A DNA stretch of 64,000 nucleotides, from the NCBI GenBank assembly GCA_015179045.1, contig WHUZ01000021.1, positions 1 through 64,000 of the forward strand, in the 5' to 3' direction. The stretch comes from Kalaharituber pfeilii. Lineage: Eukaryota; Ascomycota; Pezizomycetes; Pezizales; Pezizaceae. The stretch's first letter is position 1. Every line of letters starts with the position of its first letter. The position numbers and the translations under genes are program-made. Below the pieces are notes generated by a model that searched no databases, had not been told where the DNA came from, and worked only from the letters and a program-made list of their open reading frames with translations. Below, piece after piece: positions 21,950 to 33,490 of the stretch.

Positions 21950-22260
21950 TTAAGCATGCGCATCTGAAAAAGCACTCAATTTCCCCAACCCGGAGTGGAA
22001 ATTCACTCTCTGACCATGTGCATGAGATATTGGGCATATTGAGTACATTGAACGTCTTACACATATTTGCCACATGGATTAGATATTGAGAATATATTAC
22101 TATATACATGAGATATTGTGTATAATTATACATTGGACTACGTGAATGAGATATTAGGTATATTACACATGTTGATTGTATGCGTAAGATATGGAACATG
22201 TTGAACGTATAGTATATAATGAGTGCATGCATGAGATGTTAGATACATTTAGTATGTTGT
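21950..22260. repeat. ATTGAG(C)AT-type low-complexity repeat
   Basis: Degenerate 'gagatattgagcatattgagtacattgaac' motifs recur. The same repeat occurs at 19840-20180 and, on the other strand, at 25830-26090. Confidence 0.65.
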
Positions 22261-22427
22261 GAGGTATCCGACGTTTTTTCACATAACTCCACTTGCAGCT
22301 ATTTAGTATAGTAGGGTAGGTATCCAATGAAAATGACCCAATCTCTACATACGCTTACAAGCACGACGACGACATTTTTGATGCATTTACTATGCGTAAA
22401 ATGGTCTATCTTCCACATGCGTAACGA

Positions 22428-22492
22428 GGGCATTGGCGACAAGGGCATTGGCGACGAGGGCATTGGCGACGAGGGCATTGGCAACGAAGAGT
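22428..22492 (+). repeat. 15-bp minisatellite
   Basis: GAGGGCATTGGCGAC is repeated about four times. A frame through it reads GIGDEGIGDEGIG, which is only the period of the repeat. Confidence 0.85.
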
Positions 22493-22555
22493 GTCACAGA
22501 CTAGCCAAGCAGGAATGGTCCGCATTAAGGAAATAAAGCCCCGGACGCCGCGGAT

Positions 22556-22690
22556 CAAAGGATAGGCCCCGCGCCCATGAATAAGTCACCGCTCAGGAAA
22601 TTAAGTCACCGCCCAGATATGCCCCGCGCCCATGAATAAGTCACCGCTCAGGGAATTAAGTCACCGCTCAGGAAATAAACCACCGCCCAG
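22556..22690. repeat. Short direct repeats with AAGTCACCGC motif
   Basis: 'gccccgcgcccatgaataag' followed by 'tcaccgctcagg' occurs twice, with 'aaattaagtcaccgccc' variants between. Nothing coding is seen. Confidence 0.7.
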
Positions 22691-22978
22691 GGAAAAGTAC
22701 AGGAAACTACAGTCTCCTATGTCATGTCCAGTTTTGTATTTAATTCATGCCTTCCCCTCATGTACATAAGTCCTCAAGCAACGTCTTGTTCCCTGCCTAT
22801 ATCTACAACAGTACCGATACCGTAGACCGCCCTGTCAAACTTGTGACCGGGACCTGCGAGTAACGTACTACGGCTCTTTACAAAGAGGCAATTTTCAACG
22901 TATTTAACATGCGTATGCTACACATGCCCAATGAGGGGATTTTTGATGCATTTCGCATGCACAAATGGTCTACTATAC

Positions 22979-23192
22979 TAGACAAAAAAATAAGTATTTG
23001 GACAGGGCATAATGCATATTATGCGCTATACGGTATTTGAGCATATTTTCGTATGGACACCCTATCACGAAATTTGGACTGTCTTATGGCTATCACCAGC
23101 CAAGCATACGAAAATATGCTAGTTTCTGCCGAATACTGCATGGCGCATAAATATGCATTTGTCCCCTGTCCAAATATTTATTTTTCTGTCTA
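22979..23192. mobile_element. MITE with TAGACA..TGTCTA termini
   Basis: The left end TAGACAAAAAAATAAGTATT and the right end are inverted repeats of about 30 bp. The inner arms 'gcatattttcgtatgg' and 'catacgaaaatatgct' are also inverted. Homologous copies are the degraded 1159-1466 and the inner arms of 56329-57598. It is 214 bp with no frame. Confidence 0.75.
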
Positions 23193-23469
23193 TGATAGTA
23201 CGGTAAGCCAGTTCTTTAGCTAGGTGGAAATCACATTGCGGCTCTTACGTCATGAGTAAGGGTGTCAAAAATGCCTTCGAAGCGCATGTATGGAATAGAC
23301 CACTTTGTATATATTAAATACGTCGAAAATTGGCTCCTCACGAATGTAGAAACATCAGGAAAAGGGGGAGTTTGCACCCTCAGTGCCATGAGCGCCAGGG
23401 CGCTGGAGCGCTGGGGCGCTGCTATTGCACTGCGAAAGTGTGCTGCCATTGCGGTACTACTGTTAGCTA

Positions 23470-25339
23470 TGGCTTAGTGCGCAGGGATGGCTTAGTGCGC
23501 GCTAAAATATCCCTGCTCCTCGGCACCAACCCCCCCCCCCTTATTCTGCATATCACGAGATCTAGCTATGCTATGCTTCTCAAACTTCACATATACAATC
23601 AACCATGCCTGTATATACTGAAGATAACCTCCAAAAAGCTATACAGCACGCACGGGACATGCCTTGGGTGTCCAGAGCTCGCATTGCAGACCTGTATGGT
23701 GTCAATGCGGATACCTTACGTCGCAGGGTTGCAGGAAAGACGCAAGCACGCAATAAAGCTCACCAATACCGTCAATTGTTCACTCCGGGGCAGGAGGAAG
23801 CTATAGCAGATCACTGCTGCCTCATGGCACAGCGTGGGTTTCCTATGAGCCTTTCTCTCATCCATCGAATGGCTCAGGATATCCTCAATTCACGTCCTGG
23901 CAACATACATAGGCTCGGTGAGCTATGGGTGAATCGTTTTATCAAGCGACACCCTATCCTGAAGAAGGCGTGGGTTGAGCATCAAGAGCGTTCGAGGAAG
24001 CAAGCTGGAGCTACTCCGGAGCTCCAATCTGCATTTTATAAGCTGTTGAATGACCTTATCCGTCGCTACCAGGTAACACCGGCTAACCTTTGGAACTGTG
24101 ATGAGAAAGGTATGACACTTGGTAGATCTGGACGAGAGAAGGCTGTTGTACGTGCAGGCACGGTACCTACTGCTGTGAGTGAAGGCAGCAGAGAATTCTG
24201 CAGTGTATTGGAGACAATTAATGCCACAGGTGATGTCATACCACCATTTATTGTATGGCAAGGAAAGACGCATCGTGAAGGGTATTATGCAACCAATGAG
24301 GGTATTGCAGAGTCAAGAAGGATTAGCATTGCACTCATTCCTGGAGGAGGGTATGGAGTCTCTCCAAGTGGATATATGGATGACGAGTTAGGATTTGAGT
24401 ATATCTCCAGACACTTTGAGCGGCACACCGCCCCCACTACCACTGCTCGCATCCTCATCGTTGACGGCCATAGCTCCCATGTCCACTGGAAGGTAGTCCA
24501 GTTCGCATTAAAGCATAACACTCACATGATATGCCTCCCTCCACACTCCACCGGCTTCATGCAGCCATTGGATATAGGATGCTTTGGTATTCTGCAGCGC
24601 GCTCAGGCAAGACAGTGGTTAAGGCCTCTAGCCGCAAGCATGTGGGCAAAGGTAGAGTCCTAACGGACAAGGACGTCATGGAGGGCATTGAGCGAGCAGA
24701 GAAGCAGCGTGCAGCGGAAGCAGCGAAAGTCCAGCGCCGACAAGATAGGGTGGAGTTGAAGAAGCTGAATGATGAAGCAAAGGCACAGTGGGAGACGGAG
24801 GTCGAAGCATGGCGACTGGAAGTTGATGCTGCGAGGAAAGAGAAAAGGAAGCCACCACTGAAGCCACAAAAACCGAAGGTGTTGAAGGTGTTGCCTGGCT
24901 CTGAGGTGGCTGAAGAGTGGGAGGAGGTCCATTTTGATGAGGAACAGCTTGTAGAGATGCTGGATGCTGTTAGATTGCAGCAATTCGCTGAGGTATGTAG
25001 CCATGTGAGCTTCAGATTCTAGTGCTAACCATTGAGTAGGTGGATGATGAAGCAGTATGATGGCTTGGATTAGTACAATGCGTGGTAGTGCGGGTAGGAT
25101 GTGGGGGGGGGGGAGGGGGTCATCATAGGGGGGTACTCAATTCAGAATGGGGTTTTGACATCGAAAGCTTTATTTTTTCATATGTATGATAGATGCAATG
25201 TGTAGAGTGAGCAATTGTGATGATATGCGCCGAAAATTACAGTCTTTTGCCTATATCCGTCGGCAGAATATGAAGAATAATGCTGAGTCAGCGTGGTGCC
25301 CAGGTGCTACGCACTAAGCCATCCCTGCGCACTAAGCCA
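23470..25339 (+). mobile_element. Second pogo-like DNA transposon
   Basis: The termini are 31-bp inverted repeats (TGGCTTAGTGCGCAGGGATG.., each with two GGCTTAGTGCG motifs). TA flanks both ends (23468-23469 and 25340-25341). The 1.87-kb element contains one transposase gene and is not closely related to the element at 2898-12853. Confidence 0.9.
23605..25022 (+). pseudogene. Pogo/Fot-type transposase with a frame break
   Basis: The start MPVYTEDNLQKAIQHARD leads into a Psq helix-turn-helix (RARIADLYGVNADTLRRRV) and a CENP-B-type DNA-binding region (WVNRFIKRHP). The DDE_1 domain has the first Asp in NCDEKGMTLG, the second in ILIVDGHSSHV, and LPPHSTGFMQPLDIGCFGILQ. The first frame stops at 24663. 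A second frame, from about 24610, carries the usual helical, Lys/Glu-rich C-terminus (VMEGIERAEKQRAAEAAK..) to 25022. The missing stretch between the two suggests an internal deletion with a frameshift. Confidence 0.85.
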
Positions 25340-25378
25340 TACTTAACAGTACTTCCCATACCAGACATGCATCTCATC

Positions 25379-25424
25379 ATGCCAAGAAACCATGGGCGAC
25401 CGTAGCTCCATGGTTTCTTGGCAT
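25379..25424. repeat. Perfect 17-bp inverted repeat
   Basis: The arms ATGCCAAGAAACCATGG and CCATGGTTTCTTGGCAT (25379-25395 and 25408-25424) flank a 12-base loop. It lies just outside the second pogo-like element. Confidence 0.9.
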
Positions 25425-25574
25425 AGGTGCCAATCAGCAAAAAAGAGGTTGCATCAGCAGCAGCGTCACGACGCACAGTTTGTGCCCTGAGCGCCCATAC
25501 ATTTCTGGCCTTCTGACTCTCTGGCTTGGTGCGCCCATCGTAGTCTATCGCAAAAGGTAGTTTACACCCTCAGC

Positions 25575-25850
25575 GCCCACAAGGCAAGTAATCCTGCCGC
25601 CAGCGTTGCGACATGCTCAACGTGCTCACAATGTCCCCATTGCGCCCACAACGCAAGTAATCCTGCCGCCGGCGTCGCAACGTACTTAACGTGATCAAAA
25701 TGTCCTCTATTGTGTCTATAATGCAAGTAATCCTGCCACTGGTGTTGTGACATGCTCAACGTGCTCAACATGTCCTCCATTGCGCCCACAATGCAAGTAA
25801 TCCTGCCGCCGGCATAGCAACGAGCTCAACGTGCTCAACATGAGCAATGT
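25575..25850. repeat. 70-bp tandem repeat, about four units
   Basis: GCAAGTAATCCTGCC recurs at 25583, 25653, 25723 and 25793 with exact 70-bp spacing. The third unit is the most transition-mutated. Confidence 0.9.
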
Positions 25851-26100
25851 GCCCAATACGTTCTACATTTCATGTGCATGCTCAACATACTCGACATTCT
25901 CAATGTGCCCAATGTGTCCTATATCTCATGTGCACACACTCAATATGCTTAATATACTCAATGTGCCTACATCTCGTAAGCACACTCAACGTTTTCAAAT
26001 GCTTACTGTGCTCAACATGCTTAACGTGCTCAACATGCTCAATGTATTCTACAATTCCATATCTGATACGTGCGCCCAATATGTCCAATGGTGTGAAGAT
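25830..26100. repeat. GCTCAACATG-type low-complexity repeat
   Basis: Degenerate roughly 10-bp units ('gctcaacatgctcaatgtg'). This is the reverse complement of the ATTGAGCAT-type repeat at 19840-20180 and 21950-22260. Confidence 0.65.
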
Positions 26101-26325
26101 GGTCAATTAACTCGATTTGGCAATATCGCAGCATGCCTGAACTGCCCTGGTTAGCACTTTACGGAATTGAGATCAAGTTTATGGTATTGAAAAGGGGCGG
26201 AGTCAGATACGTACTGGGCTCTCCCTTGGGTTACTGAATTGAGTGCTGGTGAGGTCGCTTGGGCCATTTCAGCTTAAGCTTCCAGGCGGGTCCCTTGGGT
26301 TACTGAATTGAGTGCTAGTGAGGTC
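25985..26325 (+). repeat. Intact copy of the composite repeat degraded at 791-1110
   Basis: It contains the blocks matched in 791-1110, here GC-balanced. The phrase 'gggttactgaattgagtgctrgtgaggtc' occurs twice. Confidence 0.7.
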
Positions 26326-26556
26326 TATTGGGCCCCGATTGGGTCTCGGATAGGTTGCTAAATTCGGTGCTGATGAGGTCGCTCAGGCCATTTCAGCTGC
26401 CCGCTGTAATCCCACGGGCCGGCTAGGATAGCTCCCAATAGCAACCAGACTACCACAGTGGCATGATACAACCAGACTAGGCATAGCACGAGTTGCTGAT
26501 CAATCTAGTTCCAGCTGGCGTGTTGACACTGTGAGAATTGCCCCTACTTGCACGTT

Positions 26557-26655
26557 GAATTCAGGAGTCAATTCAGGGGTCAATTCAGGAGTCAATTCAG
26601 GAGTCAATTCCGGAGTCAATTCAGGAGTCAATTCAGGAATCCATTCAGGAGTCAA
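26557..26655 (+). repeat. 12-bp minisatellite
   Basis: About eight units of GGAGTCAATTCA, with few substitutions. A frame through it reads NSGVNSGVNSGV, an artefact of the period. Confidence 0.9.
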
Positions 26656-26779
26656 TTTTCATGGAAAGTGCTTCTTCGTCCTTCTTCGTCCTTCACACAA
26701 CCTACTCACACATCGCACAACTTACTCACACATGTTAACAGGTCTCACTCGACAGCACGAAATGCTGCACACTGAGCTC

Positions 26780-27690
26780 TATTAACTGGTATGGCAGGCC
26801 CCTTTCAACGCCGCGAGATGTGTGAACGTGAGCTTAACTTCACAGGTACCCCAGGGCCCGGTGTGAGATGTGGCAACGTGAGCTGAATTTACAGGTACGG
26901 GGGGTCCGGTTCAGAGTCGCGAGATTTGTGAGCAGGAGCTCAAACTGACATTGACATGCACTGCAGGGCCCTTTCCACAGCACGAGATACTGGCAGGAAG
27001 AGTTCAATTTCACAGGTATGGTAGGCCTTCGTCTACGGCGTGATATATGGCAGCATGAGATTAACACGATACCATAGGGCCCTTCCGCCAGCACAAGATG
27101 TTGCAAAATCAGCTCAATTTACAGGTATGGTGGGTCCTTGTCAACGTCGAGATGTGTGAACATGAGCTGAATCTGACACGTACCGTAGGGTCAAATCGAC
27201 AACACGAGAATGGCAGAATGAGGTCAATGTCACAGGTATGGCGGGTCCCTTTCAACGTCGCGAGATATATGGGTATGGCAATGAGAGCTCAGTACACAGG
27301 TACGGCGGGTCCCTTTCAACGTCACGAGATGTGTGAACATGAGCTGAATCTGACACGTACCGTAGTGCCCTTTGGACGGTACGAGAATGGCATGATGAGT
27401 GCAATTTCACAGGTATGTCGGGTCCCTTTCAACGTCGCGAGATGTGTGAACGTGAGCTGAATCTGACACGTACTGTAGGGCCCAATCGACAACACCACAA
27501 TGGCAGAAGGAGGTCAATTTCACAGGTATGTCGGATCCCTTTCAACATCGCAACATGTGTGAACGTGAGCTGAATCTGACAGCTATTATAGGGCCCTCTC
27601 AACGGCACGAGAATGGCAGAATGAGTTTAATTTAACAGCTATGGCAGGCCTGCCTCTGCAGCGCGAGATATGGAAGGCTCAATCTACGAG
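26780..27690 (+). repeat. 60-70-bp satellite, plus orientation
   Basis: Units of the type 'ACAGGTATGGCGGGTCCCTT', 'caacgtcgcgagatgtgtgaacgtgagctgaat' repeat at least twelve times, alternating with 'ctgacacgtaccgtagggccc' variants. It is the same family as the inverted array at 18320-19465, but better preserved. Confidence 0.8.
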
Positions 27691-27883
27691 GATGCGGTGG
27701 AGCGGTGGAGCGGTATGGCATGGAGAGGCGGTGAAAGGGTACCTGTATATATCGCGATAGCTAGAAATAAATAAATAATTCTATATACCGAGTTGAGAAC
27801 ACCTGAGGATGTGTAAACAGAATTGACAACGTGGTACTACAGTCACAGTGCGCCCCCAACGAGGCCATAGAGTAAATTGCGTC

Positions 27884-28075
27884 CCCAACGAGCCCAATCA
27901 TGTCAACAGCGTGCTCAACGACATCTACCAGCTTACGTGCGTTACCAGCGAGACTCACCAGGTGACCTGCGTTATCAACGAGACTCACCAGGTGACCAGC
28001 GTTATAAAGAGGCCTATTAGGTCGCCTGCGTTGTCAACGAGGCCTATTAGGTCAACTGCGCCCTGCACGTTGGGG
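27884..28075. repeat. Approximately 33-bp minisatellite
   Basis: Units such as 'caccaggtgacctgcgttatc' plus 'aacgagact' recur about five times, changing to 'attaggtc..gcgttgtcaacgaggcct' at the right. Confidence 0.75.
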
Positions 28076-28135
28076 ACGCAGTAGCACGAACTCATGTATT
28101 TGTGACGCGCGGAGCCGGAGTAGAGTGTTGTGGAG

Positions 28136-28502
28136 TAGTGAGCGGCACGAGCTAGCTCGAGCCGAGCTGGAGGGTGAGCTCGAGCTGGCGTGGCATGAGC
28201 TCGAGCCTGGATTGATTATATACATAATATTGACAAACTAACCTAAACTAAGCTAAATTTTCATCTTTCTCACTACTATCAGCTAAATTGTGCATTTCGA
28301 AGTTGTTGGTAGGTCAGAATGAGCTCCAAGCCTCTAATTATTACTTATATTAGGTATTTACAGTTTATGAAACCTAGCACTGGCTAAGCATTTTAGCGAG
28401 CTGTCAAGAAAAACACAAGCATGATCTTGGCTCGTTTGAGCTCGAGCCAGCTCGAGCTCATGCCAGGCCAGCTCGAGCTGGCTCGGCTCGTGCCGCTCAC
28501 TA
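28136..28502. mobile_element. 367-bp hAT-type MITE
   Basis: Termini TAGTGAGCGGCACGAGC / inverse, with an exact 8-bp duplication TTGTGGAG (28128-28135 and 28503-28510). The non-coding interior matches 57806-58096 in opposite orientation. Terminus and duplication length fit the hAT superfamily. Confidence 0.92.
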
Positions 28503-28575
28503 TTGTGGAGTCGAGTTTGTGCCCCAGCGCCCCAGCGTTGTGGCGCTCGTGGCGCTGAGGGCGCAAACTTCCTTT

Positions 28576-29354
28576 GTTCCTGATGTATAGAGGCCTAAAC
28601 CGAATCACTATCAAGAACCGCTACCCCCTCCCATTAATGGCAGAACTCCGAGACCGACTTTGCAAGGGCAAATACTTCACTGCCCTTGACCTAAAGAATG
28701 GATACAACTTAGTACGGATCGCCAAAGGGAATGAGTGGAAGACAGCATTCAGGACTAGGTACAGCCACTACGAATACACCGTTATGCCATTTGGACTCTG
28801 CAATGCACTAGCAACCTTCCAGGAGTTTATGAATGAAATCTTCAAAGACATGATCGACAAGGGTTTACTGGCATACATCGACGACCTGCTAATATATGCC
28901 GAAACCCTAGAAAAACATAATACAATCCTGGAAGAGGTGTTGCGCAGGCTACAGGAAAATGGTTTGGCTATACAAGAGGAGAAATGCGAATGGTGTGTGG
29001 AGGAAGTTGAATTTTTAAGTTATCACATCTCGGGGAAAGGAATCTTAATGTCCACTGACAAAATCCAGGCTGTCCTTGACTAGAAGACCCCTAGTACTAA
29101 TGAACACTCTAACTTGAAGACAGATATACAATCCTTCCTAGAGTTTGCTAACTTCTACCGATGCTTCATCAAGGAGTACAGTAAGATATGCTTACCTCTG
29201 ACTCGACTACTCAATAAAGAGGCAAAGCTAGTCTGGGGACCTCCGCAAGAGAAAGCTTTTCAACAACTCAAGGAAGCTTTCACGACTGCTCCGATTCTAG
29301 TACACTACCACCCAGAACACGAAATCATACTGGAAATGGATGCAAGTGACTTTG
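28576..29354 (+). pseudogene. pol: Gypsy reverse transcriptase and start of RNase H
   Basis: It begins at [16 protein letters not shown] of [17 protein letters not shown] holds the first catalytic Asp, and MPFGLCNA and [10 protein letters not shown] follow. A TAG at 29081-29083 follows AVLD, where relatives have Trp-Lys. The connection and RNase H start (LEMDASDF) follow in the same frame. The solo LTR then cuts the frame. Confidence 0.9.
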
Positions 29355-30330
29355 TGTTACGGGCGTGAGGGGCTCGGCTTCGCCGTGCGCTGGAAATGGG
29401 TGTTACGGCTACGGAGGCGTATATACAGCGGACCGTAAGGGCGGCTACTCGGCGTGGGCGCGCAGCGGAGCGGAGCGATTCACGGTGTGGTGGTAACCAC
29501 GGTACCGATGGAAAGAATAAGGCCATACGCGGGCCGAAGCGGTACTCAGCGGTAGGGCCACATGATGACACATGGGAAGAAAACTATGATTAAGAAGCGA
29601 GATATGTATGTATAGGCTCAGTTGGAAGGCGAAGGTGGTCTATAAATTGTATGTAGATAGGACTGTGGAAGCAAGCAAGCAGCAACATACACGGAGATAT
29701 ACAGACATGGACAGATATGGACACGCACAGACAAGACAATTGAAGACTCTTTTCTTGACATTTGATTATTGAGGCCGCCTTTGAGGCTTCGTTCCGCCAG
29801 CTCTAGATACCGGTACCCGTGCGAAACAGTGGATGCTGTTGAGCCGTCATCACAACGGGCGTAGTGAGGGAACGATAGGTTCAGAGTTAAACTTAGAACA
29901 CCGCTAGTGTCTTGATTCTTCTAACTATGCTATCACCAGCCGGCGCTTATATAGACTTCAGCGCAGTCATACATAACTAGTCAACAAATGAATAAATGAC
30001 TGGCAACGTAGCAATTCCTTATCAATGCCAATACCTGTGGTAATAGGCACACGTAACAGAAAGATGCGAGAATAGTACGGACGCAAGATAATGCTATGTA
30101 CTAGTGCATGTGCGCATATATTAGCTTTTAATAAGCCGAGTGCATTGCAGACCCGGAGGTCATACCAAAAACGTTCGACACACACTTCCTTAGCACTACC
30201 CTATTCGACAAATAAATGAATCTACTGCCAAGCCTAACGGGTGATCAGTCCGGTCTATCAGCATTGGTCTTATGTAACGATTCAGGGTAAGTGTTCCCCA
30301 ACGCGGGTAAGTCTTGCCGTAGCCGTAACA
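29355..30330 (-). mobile_element. Solo LTR of family A, containing an LTR of family B
   Basis: Plus-strand ends are TGTTACGGGCGTGAG and ..TAGCCGTAACA. The 5-bp duplication CTTTG lies at 29350-29354 and 30331-30335. The transcribed orientation is minus, judged from the copy at 33930-34561 that has a purine tract in front of it. The LTR was later entered by the family B LTR at 29486-29854. Confidence 0.92.
29486..29854 (+). mobile_element. Solo LTR of family B
   Basis: The ends are TGTGGTGGTAACC and ..GCCGTCATCACA, with a 4-bp duplication ACGG on both sides. A TATA-like 'ctataaattg' (about 29640) and repeated 'acatggacagatatggacacg' motifs lie inside. The second copy is inverted at 39197-39592 and also has a 4-bp duplication. 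Confidence 0.9.
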
Positions 30331-32627
30331 CTTTGCACTTGGAGGAATCCTAAGTCAGAAGCAAGAAGACGGCAAACTACACCCAGTTGCGTTCCATTCC
30401 CGGAAATTCACCCCAGCCGAAATCAATTACAGGTTGCGGAAAGAGACTACACTGAGAGAGGAAGGAAAGAAGACAAACTCAGTGGTCGTCTACTTAGAGA
30501 CAACAAAGAAAGCTAGGAAGGTGAGACTTGGGGGAAAATAGTTGCGTACGGAGATATATGAGCCGGACAGAGGAAGGATATAGGCAGGCTTGGTTCATCT
30601 CTCTCCACCCGAACTACGAATGTACACCTCAGGGAATACATGTAGTTAAGACAGTTTGTGTTCATTAGTTTAGTTTTTTCTTTCTATAAAACCCTCGCCA
30701 TAGCCCATAGGGCGGCACGCGAGTAATGAAATAAAAAAAAAAAAAAAAAAGAAATCAATTACAACATCTTCGATAAAGAGATGCTGGCTGTGGTAGAGTG
30801 TATGACAGATACCTGGAGAGAGTACTGTGAAGGTGCTAAGCACAGCATCAAAGTCTACACAGACTATGACAACCTCCGGATCTTCAATACCATCAAGAAG
30901 CTATCTCGCCATCAAGCACGATGGGCAGAAAAACTCGCCCCATTCGACTATACAATCATCTACCGAAAAGGAAAAGCGAGTGCCAAAGCAGATGCTTTAT
31001 CCAGACGTGGTGACCACGCCATTAAGAAGGGGAGTGGACAGCGAGATCAGCAAGAAACTAAGTTCTGGAAAGAAGGAACGTGGTAAGAAGAGGAAGAAAT
31101 TTTGACTGCAAGAACAATAAAAGCTCTGAAAGTGGTAGCACTAACTGACGAATGGAGGAGCAAGCTAATCGAAGAAGGGAAAAAGGACAAATGGTATACT
31201 CAACTTAAGGAACGCATCCAGCAGAAGAACGATAACGTCGATAAACGATTCAGTATCCGTGACGAACTAGTCCTACATCACAACCGCTTTGTGATACCAA
31301 CGGCCCTTAGACAAGAAATACTTCAAGCAAAACATGATCATCCCCTCGCCGGCCACCTCGGAATCGAAAAAACTACAGAACTTATTGGCAGGGACTTCTA
31401 TTGGCCTAATGCTCACAACGACATCATGGAATACATCGGCGCATGCTTGGAATGCCAAAGGAACAAGGCACGAAGACACAAGAAATACGGCCTCCTTCAC
31501 CCACATGAGATACCATACCAACCATGGTCCTCTATCAGTATGGACTTCATTACCGAACTCCCTCCTTCAGACGGCTTCACACAAATATGGGTAGTAGTGG
31601 ATAGGTTCACTAAGATGGCTCACTTTATCCCTCTAGCAGAACAATCCGCAGAACAACTAGCAACTACCTTCCTTCGAGAAATATGGCGACTCCACGGGTT
31701 ACCGAAATCTGTCATATCGGACCGAGACCCGAAGTTCACTTCAAACTTCTGGCAGGAACTCATGAAGAAACTTAAGGTCAACCTAAACATGAGTACCACC
31801 GCACACCCGGAAACCGATGGACAAACGGAAAGAGTCAACCAAACCCTCGAAGGCTACCTCCGTAACTATGTTACCTACCATCAAGACAATTGGAATCAAC
31901 TCTTACCCCTCGCAGAGTTCGCATACAACAATGCTCAACATAGCTCCACCAAGACCTCACCTTTCTTCGCTAACTACGGCTTTCACCCCCTTGTTGATAC
32001 CATCAATGAGGAAGACGCTCTCAATATAACCTCAGGAGAACTAACAGGTGAATGGGAACGGATCCGCAAGGAACTTAACAAGTCCATCGAACGAGCAGCC
32101 AAGTGGTACGATCAACATCATACTCAACAACCGGATTTCAAGGAAGGAGACAAAGTCATGCTTAACGCCAAAAATATTCCAACAAAAAGACCTTCCAAGA
32201 AACTCGACGCTAAGTTAATCGGACCCTTTACCATCGAGAATCAACAGGCAAACGTTCTTTCAAGCTTAAGTTACCATACAACTTGAGGATACACCCTGTC
32301 TTTCACGTTTCCCTGCTCGAACCGTTCAAAACATCCGCTCTCAACCCTCTACCCGACCAACCATCCCCACTGATGCAAGAAGGCGAGGCAGAATACTTCA
32401 TAGCCTCCATCACAGACGTACGATACAACGGTACCAAGAGGACGCTAGAGTACCTTGTACAGTGGGAAGGGTATGGACCTGAGGAGGCAACATGGGAAAG
32501 CCTAAGCGAACTATTAATGGATGATGGTCACCGGTGGATGCACTTAAAGAATTTCGCGAACAATACCCTGATAAGGAAAAGACAAGCCGAGTCAGGGCAA
32601 CGAGGAACAAAGAGAAAACGGAGTTAA
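30331..32627 (+). pseudogene. pol: Gypsy RNase H, integrase and chromodomain
   Basis: After the solo LTR the RNase H continues (HPVAFHSRKFTPAEIN). It is cut at 30430 by the LINE-type insert and resumes at 30763 (FDKEMLAVVECM, then KVYTDYDNL and KADALSRR). An in-frame TAA lies near 31084. Integrase has the HHCC zinc site (H..H..CLECQRNK) and catalytic residues in MDFITELP, ISDRDPKFTS and HPETDGQTERVN. A frameshift near 32256 leads to HPVFHVSLLEPF and a C-terminal chromodomain (EYLVQWEGYGPEEATWE), ending at 32627. The chromodomain places it among chromoviruses. Confidence 0.92.
30431..30750 (+). mobile_element. 5'-truncated ORF1-only LINE fragment
   Basis: It ends CTCGCCATAGCCCATAGGGC..GCGAGTAATGAAAT plus about 18 A. 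The 12-bp duplication GAAATCAATTAC lies at 30419-30430 and 30751-30762. Its start encodes the end of the ORF1 domain (TNSVVVYLETTK..VRLGGK), as in 46600-46849. Confidence 0.95.
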
Positions 32628-33037
32628 GAATGCAGTCAAGTCACCGACCTAGAGCACAGATATATCTGTCATGAAAGGTACGGCATGGACCTAACCTACG
32701 AACTTAAGTTCGTAAAGCGTTAACACTTATTCTAGATACACCCAAGGTATCAAATGAAAAAGTGTTCAAGGGGTCAAGACACTACGAATATAGTAGTACG
32801 TCTTATGATAAAGCGGTAAAGCTCTTACCAAATACCTTCACGTCAAAGACTAATTGAGGCACAGCCTATAGTCAGGACATCACGGAACATTACCTTGAGT
32901 ATGATCACGGCAAACCACTTGCTAAGGTCAAGGTAAGAGATCCACCGACGCTAAGCTGTCTAGCTTATATTCTTTTAAGAGATTAAAGAGTAATAGCTAA
33001 CAGGCACGCGGGACGTGTGCTCTAAGAAGGGGAGTAC

Positions 33038-33480
33038 TGTTACAGGCATAATTATTCTCATGCTATAACACCGTCTTGCTAAGTGTCGTCAAAAGGTACT
33101 ACCAACTACAAGGCCTGCTGGTCGAGTGTTTAGCTAACCCGATACTAGTCAGGCTAGTGGTAGTGGAGCTTTCTCGGTTAAGAAGTAAGTGGCTACTAAG
33201 ATTAGCAATCTTGGTTACTAACTCTTCCGGTAGTTCCTGTTGTACTAATTCTGTACTTGTACGATAACCTTTTCTTATCTTTCTTTTGATATTGGTCATT
33301 GCATAGCAATCGGAGTTATGATGGTATTTTTAGATAGAGGCTTGCATTAGCAGTTTCAAGTTCTCGTACTTGTTTTCTTAGAATTTATTGTAAGGGTTGG
33401 TCAAAAAGAAAGGCTGTCACTTGGCATTTTTCAGGGTCTGGCTTGATCCCCAGAATCCGTTCAAGCTGAATTTGGTAACA
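33038..33480 (+). repeat. 3' LTR of the gypsy element
   Basis: 443 bp, TGTTACAGGC..TTTGGTAACA, preceded by the purine tract. The 5' partner is missing, so no target duplication can be checked. Confidence 0.8.
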
Positions 33481-33490
33481 GCGGTGTAAC

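Larger units (their letters stand above)
28576..33480 (+). mobile_element. 5'-truncated Ty3/gypsy chromovirus with nested insertions
   Basis: RT, RNase H, integrase and chromodomain follow in order to a polypurine tract (aagaaggggag, about 33024-33034) and a 3' LTR at 33038-33480. Gag, protease and the 5' LTR are absent: the element starts inside RT. It is interrupted by a solo LTR (29355-30330, duplication CTTTG) and a LINE-type fragment (30431-30750, duplication GAAATCAATTAC). Taking both out restores a continuous RNase H frame. Confidence 0.92.

Noticed and set aside
26531..26785. Frame with NSGVNSGVNSGV repeats as a repeat protein
   Set aside because: It is a direct reading of a 12-bp minisatellite, with no flanking coding signal.
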